A stretch of DNA of 64,000 nt from NCBI RefSeq assembly GCF_000224145.3, contig NC_020168.2, positions 4,375,480 through 4,439,479 of the forward strand, written 5' to 3'. The notes beneath the pieces were generated by a model. The model worked only from the letters and a program-made list of their open reading frames with translations. It did no database searches and had not been told where the DNA came from. This document shows, piece after piece, positions 21,401-31,975 of the stretch. How positions within the stretch are numbered: the first letter of the stretch is position 1; each line of letters begins with the position of its first letter. This DNA comes from Ciona intestinalis (Eukaryota > Chordata > Ascidiacea > Phlebobranchia > Cionidae). A program made the translations under genes and the position numbers.

Positions 21401-24400
21401 GTTAAATGACATTAGAATATACATTAGAATAACTCTTTTTAACATTATTATTTTGGTATCACAATGTTTTAGTTTTTATTTTAGTAGTTGTCTTGTCATT
21501 TATCATTAGTAGTGGTGGTGGTGGTAGTTAGTGGTTGTTATTCTTATGGTGATGGTTTCTTCATACAGCCACAGCTGAAGAAAATGATGGAAAACGTCTA
21601 AAGTTTTCGCATTCCGATCTTCAAGGTAGTTTATAACTTTATATAATGTAGATCAGGGGTAGGGTGTGCAACTAATATAAGAAGAATAAATAAAATAATT
21701 GGTGCCACACCTGCTTTTAACAAAAACTATATACTAGTTTTAGTACATAAAACACATTGCACGCCCCTGATATAGATGTAGTTTAATATATATAGCATTC
21801 TGTAAGTACAGTCTGACAAAAAGAGATTTATTAATGATTTTATTTTTTAGCTACTAGAACCATTTAGGCATACTTGTACCAGTATGTAGAGTTTCCTTTA
21901 GACTAATAGTACACTGGTGTTGGGTCTTAACTGTAAATGTTAATGAATTATTACAAAGTATTCTGTGAACAGTACTTCTCTACATCACTTAACAAGCTTA
22001 GATCAATATCCCATGCTTCACATCACGTAGACCATGTTTACCATCTGTGTCATGTGTGTGTGGACAAGCAGCTGCTGGATAACATTTATGTTTATTACAA
22101 TAGGAATGTGCCTTGAAAAGCGAGTTTTTTATCGCGTTATATCGGGACTTCACACCAGTATCAACACGCACTTGTCTGCAAAATATCTGTTTGAAGGTAA
22201 TATTGTTATGTGTTTTGAAACTTGAAAGGGCAACATGTTCCAACATTCCAATCCAACCACTAAGATAACAAATATTAAAGTTGTATGTCAAGTTTTATAG
22301 TTCCTTGAAAGTGCTTGATATTGCTTTAAAAAGAAAAATAGACCTTACATATTCTTTACAAATTTAAACTTAAGCTTTAACTCAAATTAAATAGAATAAT
22401 TGAAGTTTAATTGAAAGAAAATTTGTTTGAAATTGATGCAATTAAAAAAAGAGGAAACACAACAGACATCACATACCAAACAGAAACCATAGTTATTTCA
22501 CATTATCATTTTAATAACAACAGTTATTTCATATCATTCAATTAAAAACAACAATTATTTTACAGTGTCCCAATAAAAAGGCAGTTATTTCGCATTTTTT
22601 CATTAAAAACACCAGTTATACACATATCCAATGAAAAACTACAGTCATGTTTTATTTCTGTGTCCTTCCAATTAAAAACAACAGTTATTCATACAACTCT
22701 TTATTGAACAACAATATTTTAACTCCATAACAAATATTGGTACCTTCATGTTGTAATCATCCATATACAAATAGATGGCTGGGGTGAACGGAGATGGGAA
22801 GCTAACTTAGCTGAGTTTCAAAGAAGGTTTGACAAAGATGTTACTAAGGGAGAGGGAACAGCAAGGCTGAAGAACCTTTATTTTATTTACCTGCTTGAAT
22901 TGAGAGCATTATCCAAAGTAAGTTTATAATGTGGGTGGTCAAATAATGTTGTTTAATTTAAGTTTGTTAATATAGTATTTTATCATTAAATGCAGTAAAA
23001 AAAACAGTACAAATTTGTGTATTTTTGTTAAAAATATACATTTTTTTCAATATTTTTTAGGTGTTAAAAAAATTAATGTGATTTTCAGGCTGCTGAATAT
23101 TTCAATCGTGGTAATGTCGTCCTTTTTACTGGCCGAGATAAAGAAGATGTGAAAACCAAAGAAATGCTCACACAACTACTTGATCTTACCAAGTAATAAC
23201 TAGTTATATGATATTATAATGTTATTTAAACATTGGTTTTAAGCAGCTTATAAACACTTATGGGTTACCACATGCAATTTTTTACCTTTCATCATTTCTT
23301 CTGACAATTTTTACACTCCATTAGCTCTCTATTACTCACAAGAGAAAACACTGTTTAAAACGCCATGTTTTATTATTACCACCTTTATTCAATGATTACA
23401 TGTAAAAACAATATTCCAAAGTTTCTTTGTATATATTTGACAAGCCTTTTATTTAATATTAACCACTCAATTTCTATTTTTTCTATCTATAACAGAAAAT
23501 TCCCGATGCACTTTGATGAGGGGGTCATGTTCCAAGACAAGAATTCCCGAGGTCTCAAACGTGAATTCGTTCAAAGATTTTTAAACGTGACTCGAATTAT
23601 CGACTGTGTGACGTGTGAGAAGTGCAGGTTATGGGGAAAGCTACAGGTACAACACTGCTATAAATAGGAAATTGTTGCATTTTAAACATGTAATGTAAAA
23701 TGAATGAATGAAACTTACTTTATCCTCGCGTGGCCAGAAAATGACAGTCGTTATCATACGGGTTTAACACCTCGTGCCAGCTTACAAGTTACCGTGTATG
23801 TTACTTTGTGGGTGATTAGAAAAATAGTATTGGTTTCCTAACATGGCTAAGCATTGTGCTCTTAAGATAGATGAGCCGTAATCCCTAATTGTTTATAACA
23901 AGAGCTACCACTTATATAGAATATTGACATGAATATGGATCCACTAATACTTGAAAATGCTCTCAGTAAAAAGTACAAGAAGTTCAATTTTAAACATTAA
24001 ATTATGTCTGGTAGTAACAGCACCATATATGAACTAGTTTTACCTAAAATTATTCTCCAGACGCAAGGATTAGGAACAGCGCTGAAAGTTTTGTTCTCTG
24101 CCAAAGAAATGAATGGAAAAAGTGATTCACCCTTTCAACTTATAAGACAAGAAGTTGTGTCATTGATCAATGCGTTTGCAAGGTATGAATAATGCTTTTG
24201 TATTACACAGGGAGACACTTTTGGTTTTACTTTAAGTAAAAGGGCCAATAGTTTATGTAATATGGAATGTTATGCTAATTGCAGGTGTACAGACATGTGT
24301 ATTTGGATAATTTTTCAAGAGACAGTTAAGCAGACAGCACAACAACAACTAGTTTAAGTTAATAAATTATAGGGAATATGATTTTAACAGCAACAGTCTG

Positions 24401-24752
24401 CCTTAAACCAGTTTAGTTGCAAGCTTAACTACATATACCAGATGCAGTAAATTAACCAAAGACAGAATTACAGGTTAGCTTTAGTTTAATTACAATTATG
24501 ATGGACAGGTTGTCAGAGAGCATCAAGTATTTACAAACATTCAAGACACTGCATGGTAATTTAACATTGGACCAATTTGTGTTGATATCTAGGTATAACG
24601 ATGGTGTCACACAGGTTGTCAGAAAGTATAAAGTCACTGGAGATGTTTCGGGCGATGATAAAAGATACAAGAAACAACGGAAAAGAAGAATTGTGATCCT
24701 AACTCCTTTAAATTATTCTATTTATAGATGTCAAAATTTTATGGGAACATAG
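18500..24752 (+). CDS. ERO1: ERO1 endoplasmic reticulum oxidoreductin, 14 exons
   Basis: Exons, all phase-consistent: 18500-18598, 18959-19078, 19479-19565, 20113-20228, 20506-20579, 20942-21062, 21304-21353, 21569-21625, 22104-22196, 22775-22917, 23089-23192, 23496-23646, 24061-24182, then one of two last exons. A signal peptide (residues 1-26) precedes [15 protein letters not shown]. The outer shuttle cysteines appear as GFCESESC (C-x4-C). The inner active site is [14 protein letters not shown], matching human [17 protein letters not shown]-site landmarks [15 protein letters not shown] and [13 protein letters not shown] are present. ERO1 oxidises protein disulfide isomerase using FAD and oxygen. 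Ending at 24752 gives 526 residues with a basic tail unlike human; ending in the second last exon at 24696 gives a tail closer to human. An acceptor-like GTTTTTAG lies about 30 bases before the ATG. Confidence 0.95.
22490..22710. repeat. Degenerate tandem repeat in ERO1 intron 9
   Basis: About six units of 30-45 bases, each with CAGTTATTTC- or CAGTTAT-like sequence and then CAATTAAAAACAA-like sequence, with variable spacers. They lie between ERO1 exons 9 and 10. Unit boundaries are approximate. Confidence 0.65.
23699..23818 (-). mobile_element. SINE 3' part
   Basis: Read on the minus strand this is the family 3' end: the GTAACTTGTAAGCTGGCACG region, then CCACGCGAGGATAAAG, then an ATTC-repeat tail. 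Over its length it is almost identical to the left end of the copy at 1-311. The tRNA-like head is missing or not recognisable. It sits in ERO1 intron 12. Confidence 0.7.
24509..24555 (+). other. ERO1: ERO1 alternative last exon, copy a
   Basis: The acceptor GGACAG is followed by GTTGTCAGAGAGCATCAAG, which completes an Arg codon and reads [16 protein letters not shown]. Its frame stays open to 24752. A possible donor (GGTAAT) follows at 24556, but no partner exon was found. Confidence 0.6.
24615..24696 (+). other. ERO1: ERO1 alternative last exon, copy b
   Basis: The acceptor CACACAG is followed by GTTGTCAGAAAGTATAAAG in the same phase. It reads [19 protein letters not shown] and stops at 24694-24696. 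It duplicates copy a 106 bases upstream and resembles the human terminus (STSVKELENFRNLLQNIH) at least as well as copy a does. Confidence 0.65.
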
Positions 24753-25302
24753 GAAAGCATTGGCTATCAAATTGTGCAATAGGTTACGTACAGAAGCCGT
24801 TTTTAAAGTTTATTTATTTTTTATACAATGTTTGTGGAATCCGCAATATTCTGACGTAGCTGCTTGCCTCACAACGATGAATTGTCCTTGTTCCACACAA
24901 CTCTCTGTATAGTTAAGTGTAAATGGTTATGGTATGCAGTATTAGGTGGTGATTACGGAGGAGTAGATGGTGGTCATATAAGATTTTTTCTGTAAAACTA
25001 GAGACTGACTGTTTTGTTTTGCATTACCAAGATTGAGTGACGTAATTTACCTAATATTTGTTTAAGTTTGGTGGCAAAATAGTGTAAGTGAACATTTTTC
25101 ATTTACCTAAAATTTGTTGAGTTCAATTTGATAGGTGGCAGAATATTGAATATTATAAGTGAAGATGATTCAAAACCAGTTTTATTGTAACAGTATAGGG
25201 TAATTTGATATATTTTTTTGCGTTGTTTGGTGTTTGTTTTGCACAGCATCTTAGTAGATTGCTCACAGCAGACTGATGTTTATTTGCATTGGTTATGGTA
25301 AC

Positions 25303-25319
25303 AATAAAACTTGAATAAA
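25303..25319 (+). terminator. Twin polyadenylation signals, ERO1
   Basis: AATAAA occurs at 25303 and again at 25314. They end less than 80 bases from the PGAP3 stop on the opposite strand, so the two convergent transcripts probably meet or overlap. Confidence 0.5.
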
Positions 25320-25397
25320 ATATATTTGTTTATAAAAATCTGCATAATTATAGCAAGTACAGTACTACAGTGTTTGTAAAAATGTAAAAAAGGTAGG

Positions 25398-26578
25398 TCA
25401 TGGAAACTTTTGTTTTGTTTCATACTCTTTTTGCAATTTTAAACTTTCATCCTTTAAAAATGAATACACAAGCAATGGCATTGGAATAGTTAAGAAGTGC
25501 CATATAGAATGTGCATCGAATGTCCACCATACTGGTGGGAAATCGGAAAGCTCAAACATCAGAAATAGATTGGTCATTATTATTGCAGCTGCCATCTTTT
25601 TAACATGTAGGTGTTTTTTTCTTTTTCGAAAGCAGAGACTTAACCAAGTAATTGAGTTCATGAGACCAACTGCTACATTTGCTTTCATGTTGTAACCGTA
25701 ATCAAAACTTTGAAAGGTTAAGTAAGATATGTGGCCAAGGTAAAAGGCACCAATCAAATTTCCAGCTATCCACCTTAAAATATGCACATTGTGTCCATGA
25801 AGCTCATATGATAAGCGATGAATAGAAAGATAGAATGAGTATAAAACCAAAGATGTAGCACAAAAGTAATCTAACTTTTCAGTCCATGGAAAATCTCTTG
25901 CATGAAAAACACTGGACCATAGCCATGCATTTGCAGCAAGTATTGCATGGATTGTGGTGGTTGTGTACAATGGTGCATTGGATGAAACAGCTGAATAATA
26001 TTGTTTGTAAGCCCATATGTTGGATATTCCATTCAGTATAGAAAACAGAACAGACGCCGGTTCCTGGACACCAATTATTCTTACAAATGGCCATTTACCA
26101 TGAAACTGTGGAACTCTGACATTTGCAGCTTCATAAGCTTCTACAGTCTTCCACATGCAAGTGTATCTGGGGAATTACTTTTTGTTAAAAAATATCAAAG
26201 CTATTTTAATCATCAGATACATTCAGGCATAAATTCAGAAAGAAAATTTGTTTAAAAGTCAGGATCCAAATATCACTATAATACAAGTTTATTCAACCAT
26301 ATTATGAATCAACACTAACTTGCATTCCTCTCTGCAATCCCATCCCAACAACAACATGTATCTGGTTTGGTTCTTATCAAAGATTCCATCTTTGCATTGA
26401 TGCTGGCATGGTTGTAAGCATCCCTAAATACAGATACATTATAATCAAAAACTTCCATTTCATCCCCATTTAAATTAAATTATCAGCTAACCTGGTACTG
26501 TACGCATCTATCACCTTCTGATGCCTTTGAAGTTTGTAAAATCAAAAAGCAGCAAACTACATACAATAGTCGTATCAT
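25398..26578 (-). CDS. PGAP3: PGAP3, GPI-anchor remodelling phospholipase
   Basis: Three exons: 26492-26578, 26320-26423 and 25398-26166, giving 319 residues, close to the human length. A signal peptide (MIRLLYVVCCFLILQTSKA) leads to a Cys-rich lumenal part (CLQPCQHQCKDG, GWDCREECKYTCMW). The rest is the multi-pass CREST-type membrane domain, with VPQFHGKWPF, the H/D motif VFHARDFPWTEKLDYFCA, FDYGYNMKANV and DFPPVWWTFDAHSIWH all matching human PGAP3. In the family the conserved His and Asp are thought to be catalytic in removing the sn-2 acyl chain from GPI-anchored proteins in the Golgi. A second in-frame ATG lies three codons upstream. The gene is convergent with ERO1 and 304 bases downstream of CCS. 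Confidence 0.93.
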
Positions 26579-26881
26579 TGCATACATATATATATATAGT
26601 ACCTTTAAATGAAACAACATGATTTTACAAAGGAACACCCCTAAAAATGCAGTGGCACAGCCAACTTTAAAAAGAACAAATAGAAACGATAAGCGATATA
26701 ATAGATTGACAAATTTTGGTAAACAGAAGGGTTGAGCTGTACCACTGCCTATATGCATTGCTAAGTGCCAAGGATGCTAATTAAGCTCAGGTATTATTAA
26801 ACTGTTGGGGTCTTTGCGGATGTACAACACTAATCAAAGAAACATTTCACAATGATGAGGAATTAAATTTAAAACAATAAA

Positions 26882-27673
26882 CTACAATTTCTGTTTATGC
26901 TTGCTTCTCTCTGCACCTGCTAAAGGTACATTCCTTTCGTCCCACACAGATACTCCATCACAAGCACAAGTCTGTTTGTTATTTTGAAACAATCCAGCAG
27001 ACCGTGCTACAATGGCGCACGCAATGCCTGGTCCTGAAGCCCCATTGATTTTTGATGTCTCCCGTCCTCCTTTCCCTTCATCGTCTTCTCCCTCATGGAC
27101 AACCATTGACCTTCCAATTATCTCCCAAACCTTAACCTTATCATCAAGGAATCTGAAAGTTGCCCTTCCATTACTTCTAGCTTCTATGTTTCCAAGATCT
27201 CCCACATGTCTCTGAGCATCATTCTTACCACCATGCTTGTAGTTATATGGATTATAGTGCTCACCACAGCTGCTACATCCATCAGATAAGTCCCCAAACT
27301 CATGAATATTGAGTCCATGCTTCCCCGGTGATAAACCGTCTACAGTACCCTCAATGAGACACAAGTTTTGATCTAGTTGTAGCAACCTTACAACTCCTTT
27401 TACAAACCTCCCTGATATTTCAGCCACTGCAGCTCCAAGGTGTTGCCGCTGCATGCTTGCCCCATGCCCCATAAATGCAGCTCTTTTACCTGTAGTTTCC
27501 AGCATGTCCTGTACTTGCTGAAAACCCAGTTTACTTTTAACTACTACCCTCTGTTTGTCAAGATCAACAGAAACGAGATCAACTAAGTCTGTGTTAAGAA
27601 CCTTTTTAACTGAATCAACACATCCATTGCATGTCATCTCCACCGCAAACTCCATTTCAGTTTGCACATCCAT
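26882..27673 (-). CDS. CCS: CCS, copper chaperone for superoxide dismutase
   Basis: Single-exon 263-residue protein with all three CCS domains. Domain I is HMA-like, with copper-binding MTCNGC at residues 13-18. Domain II is SOD1-like: HGLNIHEFGDLSDGCSSCG, HYNPYNYKHGG, RHVGDLGNIEA, GRSMVVHEGEDD and ARSAGLFQNNKQ. Domain III carries the CxC copper-transfer motif as CAC in QTCACDGVSVWDERNVPLAG. The first metal-ligand histidine of the SOD1 pattern HVH reads NIH here. The protein delivers copper to SOD1 and forms its disulfide. It lies between EIF2S3 and PGAP3 on the same strand; an AG acceptor lies within about 15 bases of the ATG. Confidence 0.95.
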   Translation of the reverse strand: MDVQTEMEFAVEMTCNGCVDSVKKVLNTDLVDLVSVDLDKQRVVVKSKLGFQQVQDMLETTGKRAAFMGHGASMQRQHLGAAVAEISGRFVKGVVRLLQLDQNLCLIEGTVDGLSPGKHGLNIHEFGDLSDGCSSCGEHYNPYNYKHGGKNDAQRHVGDLGNIEARSNGRATFRFLDDKVKVWEIIGRSMVVHEGEDDEGKGGRETSKINGASGPGIACAIVARSAGLFQNNKQTCACDGVSVWDERNVPLAGAERSKHKQKL

Positions 27674-28239
27674 TATCCTAACTGCTTAATATATTTTCCT
27701 ACCGGGAAAACAAGTTATGTAAATGTTACATTTTATATTACCTTACCAATGTTTAACGCACATAGACTTTTTACTGCAGTAATTCTTACCTACAGCAAAC
27801 ACAACGCAAAATGTAATAATCCAAAATACACAATCATAAACATTTGTATGTCACGTAAAAGTTTATACAACTTAACTTATTTTAGTGTATAGGATACATA
27901 CATCCATATCCAGACCATATGATATTTCTGGGGTGGCTTAAATTTAGTGATGGTAAGTGAAATACAACCATGTTTCAACTGATTTAAAAACTGCAATAAC
28001 TCCCAAACAGGTACTGGTACGTTGAAACCTTACATAGTTTTCTTGTATTTTCATATATTAATGCTCCACAACCATCATAATTCTTGCACCAAAATGCAAC
28101 ACAATAGTAATTCCGGCACACATTGAACATTTTAGGAGGGTAATAATACCACAAGTCAATTTACATAACTTAGATGTACCCGGGCATTGTTAAACTCCAT
28201 GAACAAATCATATTTTAAAATGAAACAAGTCTTAATTTA
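27674..28239. other. Intergenic region, EIF2S3 to CCS
   Basis: Both neighbours are on the minus strand. The sequence is AT-rich with no recognisable repeat or ORF. It should hold the EIF2S3 3' UTR and the CCS 5' end. Confidence 0.5.
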
Positions 28240-28241
28240 TT
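28236..28241 (-). terminator. AATAAA overlapping the EIF2S3 stop codon
   Basis: On the minus strand the stop TAA is followed at once by TAAATT, so the AATAAA hexamer shares bases with the stop. If used it would give an almost absent 3' UTR; it could equally be chance in AT-rich DNA. Confidence 0.3.
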
Positions 28242-29664
28242 AACCACGTGATTTAGTTGATAATATAGGACGAATGACAATTCCTCTTCTGATCTGACCC
28301 CAACCAATTAATCTCCAATGCTTCTCCACTCTTCTGCTTAGAGCAATCTTCTCCCCAACCTCTGTACACACTGGGTTTGTCAACATGATCTTAGCCAAAT
28401 CAGCTTTGATAGCTTGCACACGTCCACCGGTGGACAGTGAACCAATATTGACCATTAAAACTTCGTTCTTTGAAAGTTTCTGGACTTTGGCTCCTTTCTT
28501 GTCTCCTTCAGTCTTCACTCCAAGCAACCTCCTCAGCAAGAAGTATGAGATTTCAATTTCTGTAAAAATATCGGGTAGTGACCCAACTTCACCCAACACA
28601 TGGCCCACCATACGATCAGCTCTACATAAAGTTGGATCAATCTTGGTACCAGCTCCGATAAGACCACCAGGAACGGCATACTGGAGGTCATTATGCTCTG
28701 CAAAGAGCGAAACAACTCTAGACAAAATTGGACGCACTTGAAGCTTTCCTTCTGAATCCTTGGCTACTATTCCAGGTCGAATTTCAATCTCCTGCCCAAT
28801 TTGAAGGACACCTTTTAATATACTACCACCAGCTACACCACCTTTTAACTCATCCACCTCGCACCCTGGTTTGTTGACGTCAAAGGAACGAATTACAATA
28901 AGTCGTGGCTTGGAGGTAAAATCTCTGAGCGGAATTGGGATTTTTTTGCAAATATATTCACACACAACTTCTATGTTGTATTTGAGCTGAGCAGATATTG
29001 GAATGATGGGTGCACCTTCAGCAACTGTTCCCTGAACAAACTTCATAATTTGTTGGTGTTGTTCCTTTGCTTGTATCTGGGTAACCAGATCAATCTTGTT
29101 TTGCAGGATAATGATATGCTTTAGTTTCATGATTTCAATGGCAGCCAAATGCTCAGATGTCTGTGGTTGTGGACATGGTTCATTTCCAGCAATAAGCAAA
29201 AGTGCGGCGTCCATCACAGCAGCTCCGTTCAACATTGTTGCCATAAGAATATCGTGACCGGGACAATCAACAAAAGAAACGTGACGAATCAACTTAAATG
29301 GCCCCTGTGCACCTTTAAACTCAGCTGGAAACTCATCTTCTTTATTGCTACTACATGCACAGTAGCATTCTGGTCGTGGGCCTTCTGCCTTATAAATTTT
29401 AGCATTAGCATAGCCTAGCTTAATTGTGATGTTCCTTTCCAATTCGTTTTTAAATCGAACTGTGTGCACACCAGATATGGCTTTTACAACAGTAGATTTA
29501 CCGTGAGCTACATGTCCAATTGTTCCAATATTAATAGTAGCTTGTCTACTAATAACCTCAGGTGTAAGAGGTGTAAGTGATGAAATATCTAGTTTAGATA
29601 AATCTTGTTTGGAAAGATGGGGTTGCCCTTGGTTTACTGGAGATTCTTCTACTGACATGACCAT
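28240..29664 (-). CDS. EIF2S3: Translation initiation factor eIF2 gamma, single exon
   Basis: The 474-residue ORF matches human eIF2 gamma along its whole length. The GTPase G1 loop is GHVAHGKST at residues 50-58, G3 is DCPGH and G4 is NKID. The zinc-knuckle region appears as CYCACSS. Domains II and III follow ([40 protein letters not shown]), ending [16 protein letters not shown]. It delivers initiator Met-tRNA to the 40S subunit as part of the eIF2 ternary complex. Two ATGs two codons apart (29664 and 29658) could both start it. No intron is present, whereas the human gene has many. Confidence 0.97.
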   Translation of the reverse strand: MVMSVEESPVNQGQPHLSKQDLSKLDISSLTPLTPEVISRQATINIGTIGHVAHGKSTVVKAISGVHTVRFKNELERNITIKLGYANAKIYKAEGPRPECYCACSSNKEDEFPAEFKGAQGPFKLIRHVSFVDCPGHDILMATMLNGAAVMDAALLLIAGNEPCPQPQTSEHLAAIEIMKLKHIIILQNKIDLVTQIQAKEQHQQIMKFVQGTVAEGAPIIPISAQLKYNIEVVCEYICKKIPIPLRDFTSKPRLIVIRSFDVNKPGCEVDELKGGVAGGSILKGVLQIGQEIEIRPGIVAKDSEGKLQVRPILSRVVSLFAEHNDLQYAVPGGLIGAGTKIDPTLCRADRMVGHVLGEVGSLPDIFTEIEISYFLLRRLLGVKTEGDKKGAKVQKLSKNEVLMVNIGSLSTGGRVQAIKADLAKIMLTNPVCTEVGEKIALSRRVEKHWRLIGWGQIRRGIVIRPILSTKSRG

Positions 29665-31975
29665 TGGAACGTTTAATCACAACAGAGTTATGCTAAAAAA
29701 GTGTCTGAAATATAACCAATGTTTAAAACAACAAAATATATTTGGATTTTATTTTTGTTCATATTATCTGCAACATACTTTCTTTTTATAAACTTGTTCC
29801 TGTTCCTAAACCAGCATGCGTGCGAATCCACACAGTGCTCACACGACGTAACAGTTGTGCAATTTTTATGTTTCCTCAACAATATAAACGTTTCTACTAC
29901 ATACCGTAGTAGTTATAAAGATGCAAATAATAAAAAAAAACATTCATTCGCGCTAATTCAAAAAATAAAAATAAAATATACTGCCAGCAAACGACAAAAA
30001 ATGCGATCATTTTCATTGCTGCAGACATTGAAAAATAATTTGGCAACACTTTTTTTTAATTTAATGGTTTATTTTAAGGGTGGGGAAACATTAACAGCAG
30101 GCGTTGGTGGTCTGGTAAACCGTTCGTAAATTAAAAATTCGAAATAAATTGTTTATCACGGCACGTATGTCCTCTGGTAAATGATGTGTGGATGTGTGGA
30201 CGTGGAATATAAATGTGACAACATCATATACATAACTTGTCGAGTTTTCCCGTTATGAACAAAATAGCCAAATATATGCAAGAATCGTTTAATTTGTGGG
30301 GAATGGGAATAATCGTTGTTTACTACTAACTTTTAAAACAGATATAATTGTAATCATGGGCCACACTTTGTCCACTCGTGCAAGCGAAAATACCGCATTC
30401 GTGCACAAATAGCGTGCAAAAAGGCCGCACGTTTGTCCAATCATTTAACGATTGTATAGTTCGCCGCACTTTTAATGGACGTCTATTAAAATTCTAAACC
30501 GCATATCGCTCGGTATCGTAAAGTTCTTTAATAAATTCAAAATTGTTCATCCCAGAACGTTACCCGTTACCCAACATATGTTGTGCTTAGTGTTCTATTC
30601 TGCTTATGATGAAAGTGGGATTGTTTTAACATATACTATTCTTCTTTCTAGCTTTTCCTGATTAAACAACAAAAATAAAACTCTGAACAAGAAGTGCCTG
30701 GATCCGAAACCTGCAACACGTTGAGATGCATCACACAGTTTTGTACTTTGTTTTTATTACAGAAAGATCTAATGGCGTATGCTAGTAGTGATAGCAAAAG
30801 CACTAAAGTTTAAAATAATAATGATCAATGTTAGAATACAAATGTAGATGGGCAGTTAAAGCACCATGCTATGACAGATGACAACACACCAGGCAAGCAT
30901 GGTATTAAAAATAAACTATGCATACCAGGACACCAACTGAAAATTTTTAAATGAGGGATATAAACTGCCAATGCTGTAACATCAGAACAAAAAAACATAA
31001 ATTGCACACGGTATGACTACAGTCTACAACACAAGTATTACTTGGTCACACAGTAACAAACAAATTGTTTGATAAAAGAGTCCAAGACAATATAACAATA
31101 AACCAAGTTAGAACATGTAATTGATCAGGACTTATTTGATTTAAGTTTAAATGAAGTATTTCAAGTTGTACAACACAGTGATAAATACACAAGAAAAAAT
31201 AAACGGGACAATATACTAACTGGAGCAATAATTTTTCTATTTTAAAAATTTAGAATTTTTTTTGTTTGAATAAAACAAGCCTTTCACCAATTTACACACC
31301 ATAACCAACCCCTACCAATAGCGAAGCATTATTAATTAAACTGAATAAAGTGTATACAAAGATCATTCCAACAATTGCATTGAATTAAATTTAACATGAT
31401 AAGAATAGGAAAACACCCTTCAGTTTGTAAAATTTCATTAACAGAACTTTAAAATCACATCATAATGGAACAAAGATAGTAAAATGCTGATAAAAAATTA
31501 AAATCAGAGTCTTCTTCCTAAGTCAAGCTGGTGAAATATAACCTGTCAACAAAGTGTCAATGATTAGTGACCTGTTGAATAATATTGTTTAATATATAAA
31601 GTTGTTTTTGTTTATGTTAAGAACAAGTGATGTCATATAAGTGAATCACATCGTTAATAGCTTAGTAGGAAATTGGTGACTCTTTAATCGATTCACGGTA
31701 TGCAGGAAACTCATTAAGTAGTAAACACATATAGACCAATAACAATGCAGTAGTGCCACGCCCACCTCAAAACAGTTCATACATTTTAATAAATACAGAT
31801 ATTTAAAAGCAAACATGCAAACATAAATGTGATGTGTATATATAGTGTGATAAATAGAATTGATTTTGATTTGTTTAAAAATATAAAATTTGTGATATAA
31901 AAGTAAATATATGTCTAATTTTTAATTCAAAAATAAAATAAAAACCTGCTGTGTTTAAAGCATGCATTATTCACT
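29665..31975. other. Intergenic region, WIPI2 to EIF2S3
   Basis: 2.3 kb between two minus-strand genes: the EIF2S3 promoter side on the left and the WIPI2 3' side on the right. AT-rich. I see no repeat family member and no conserved ORF; short open frames near 29719-30129 look like noise. Confidence 0.5.
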
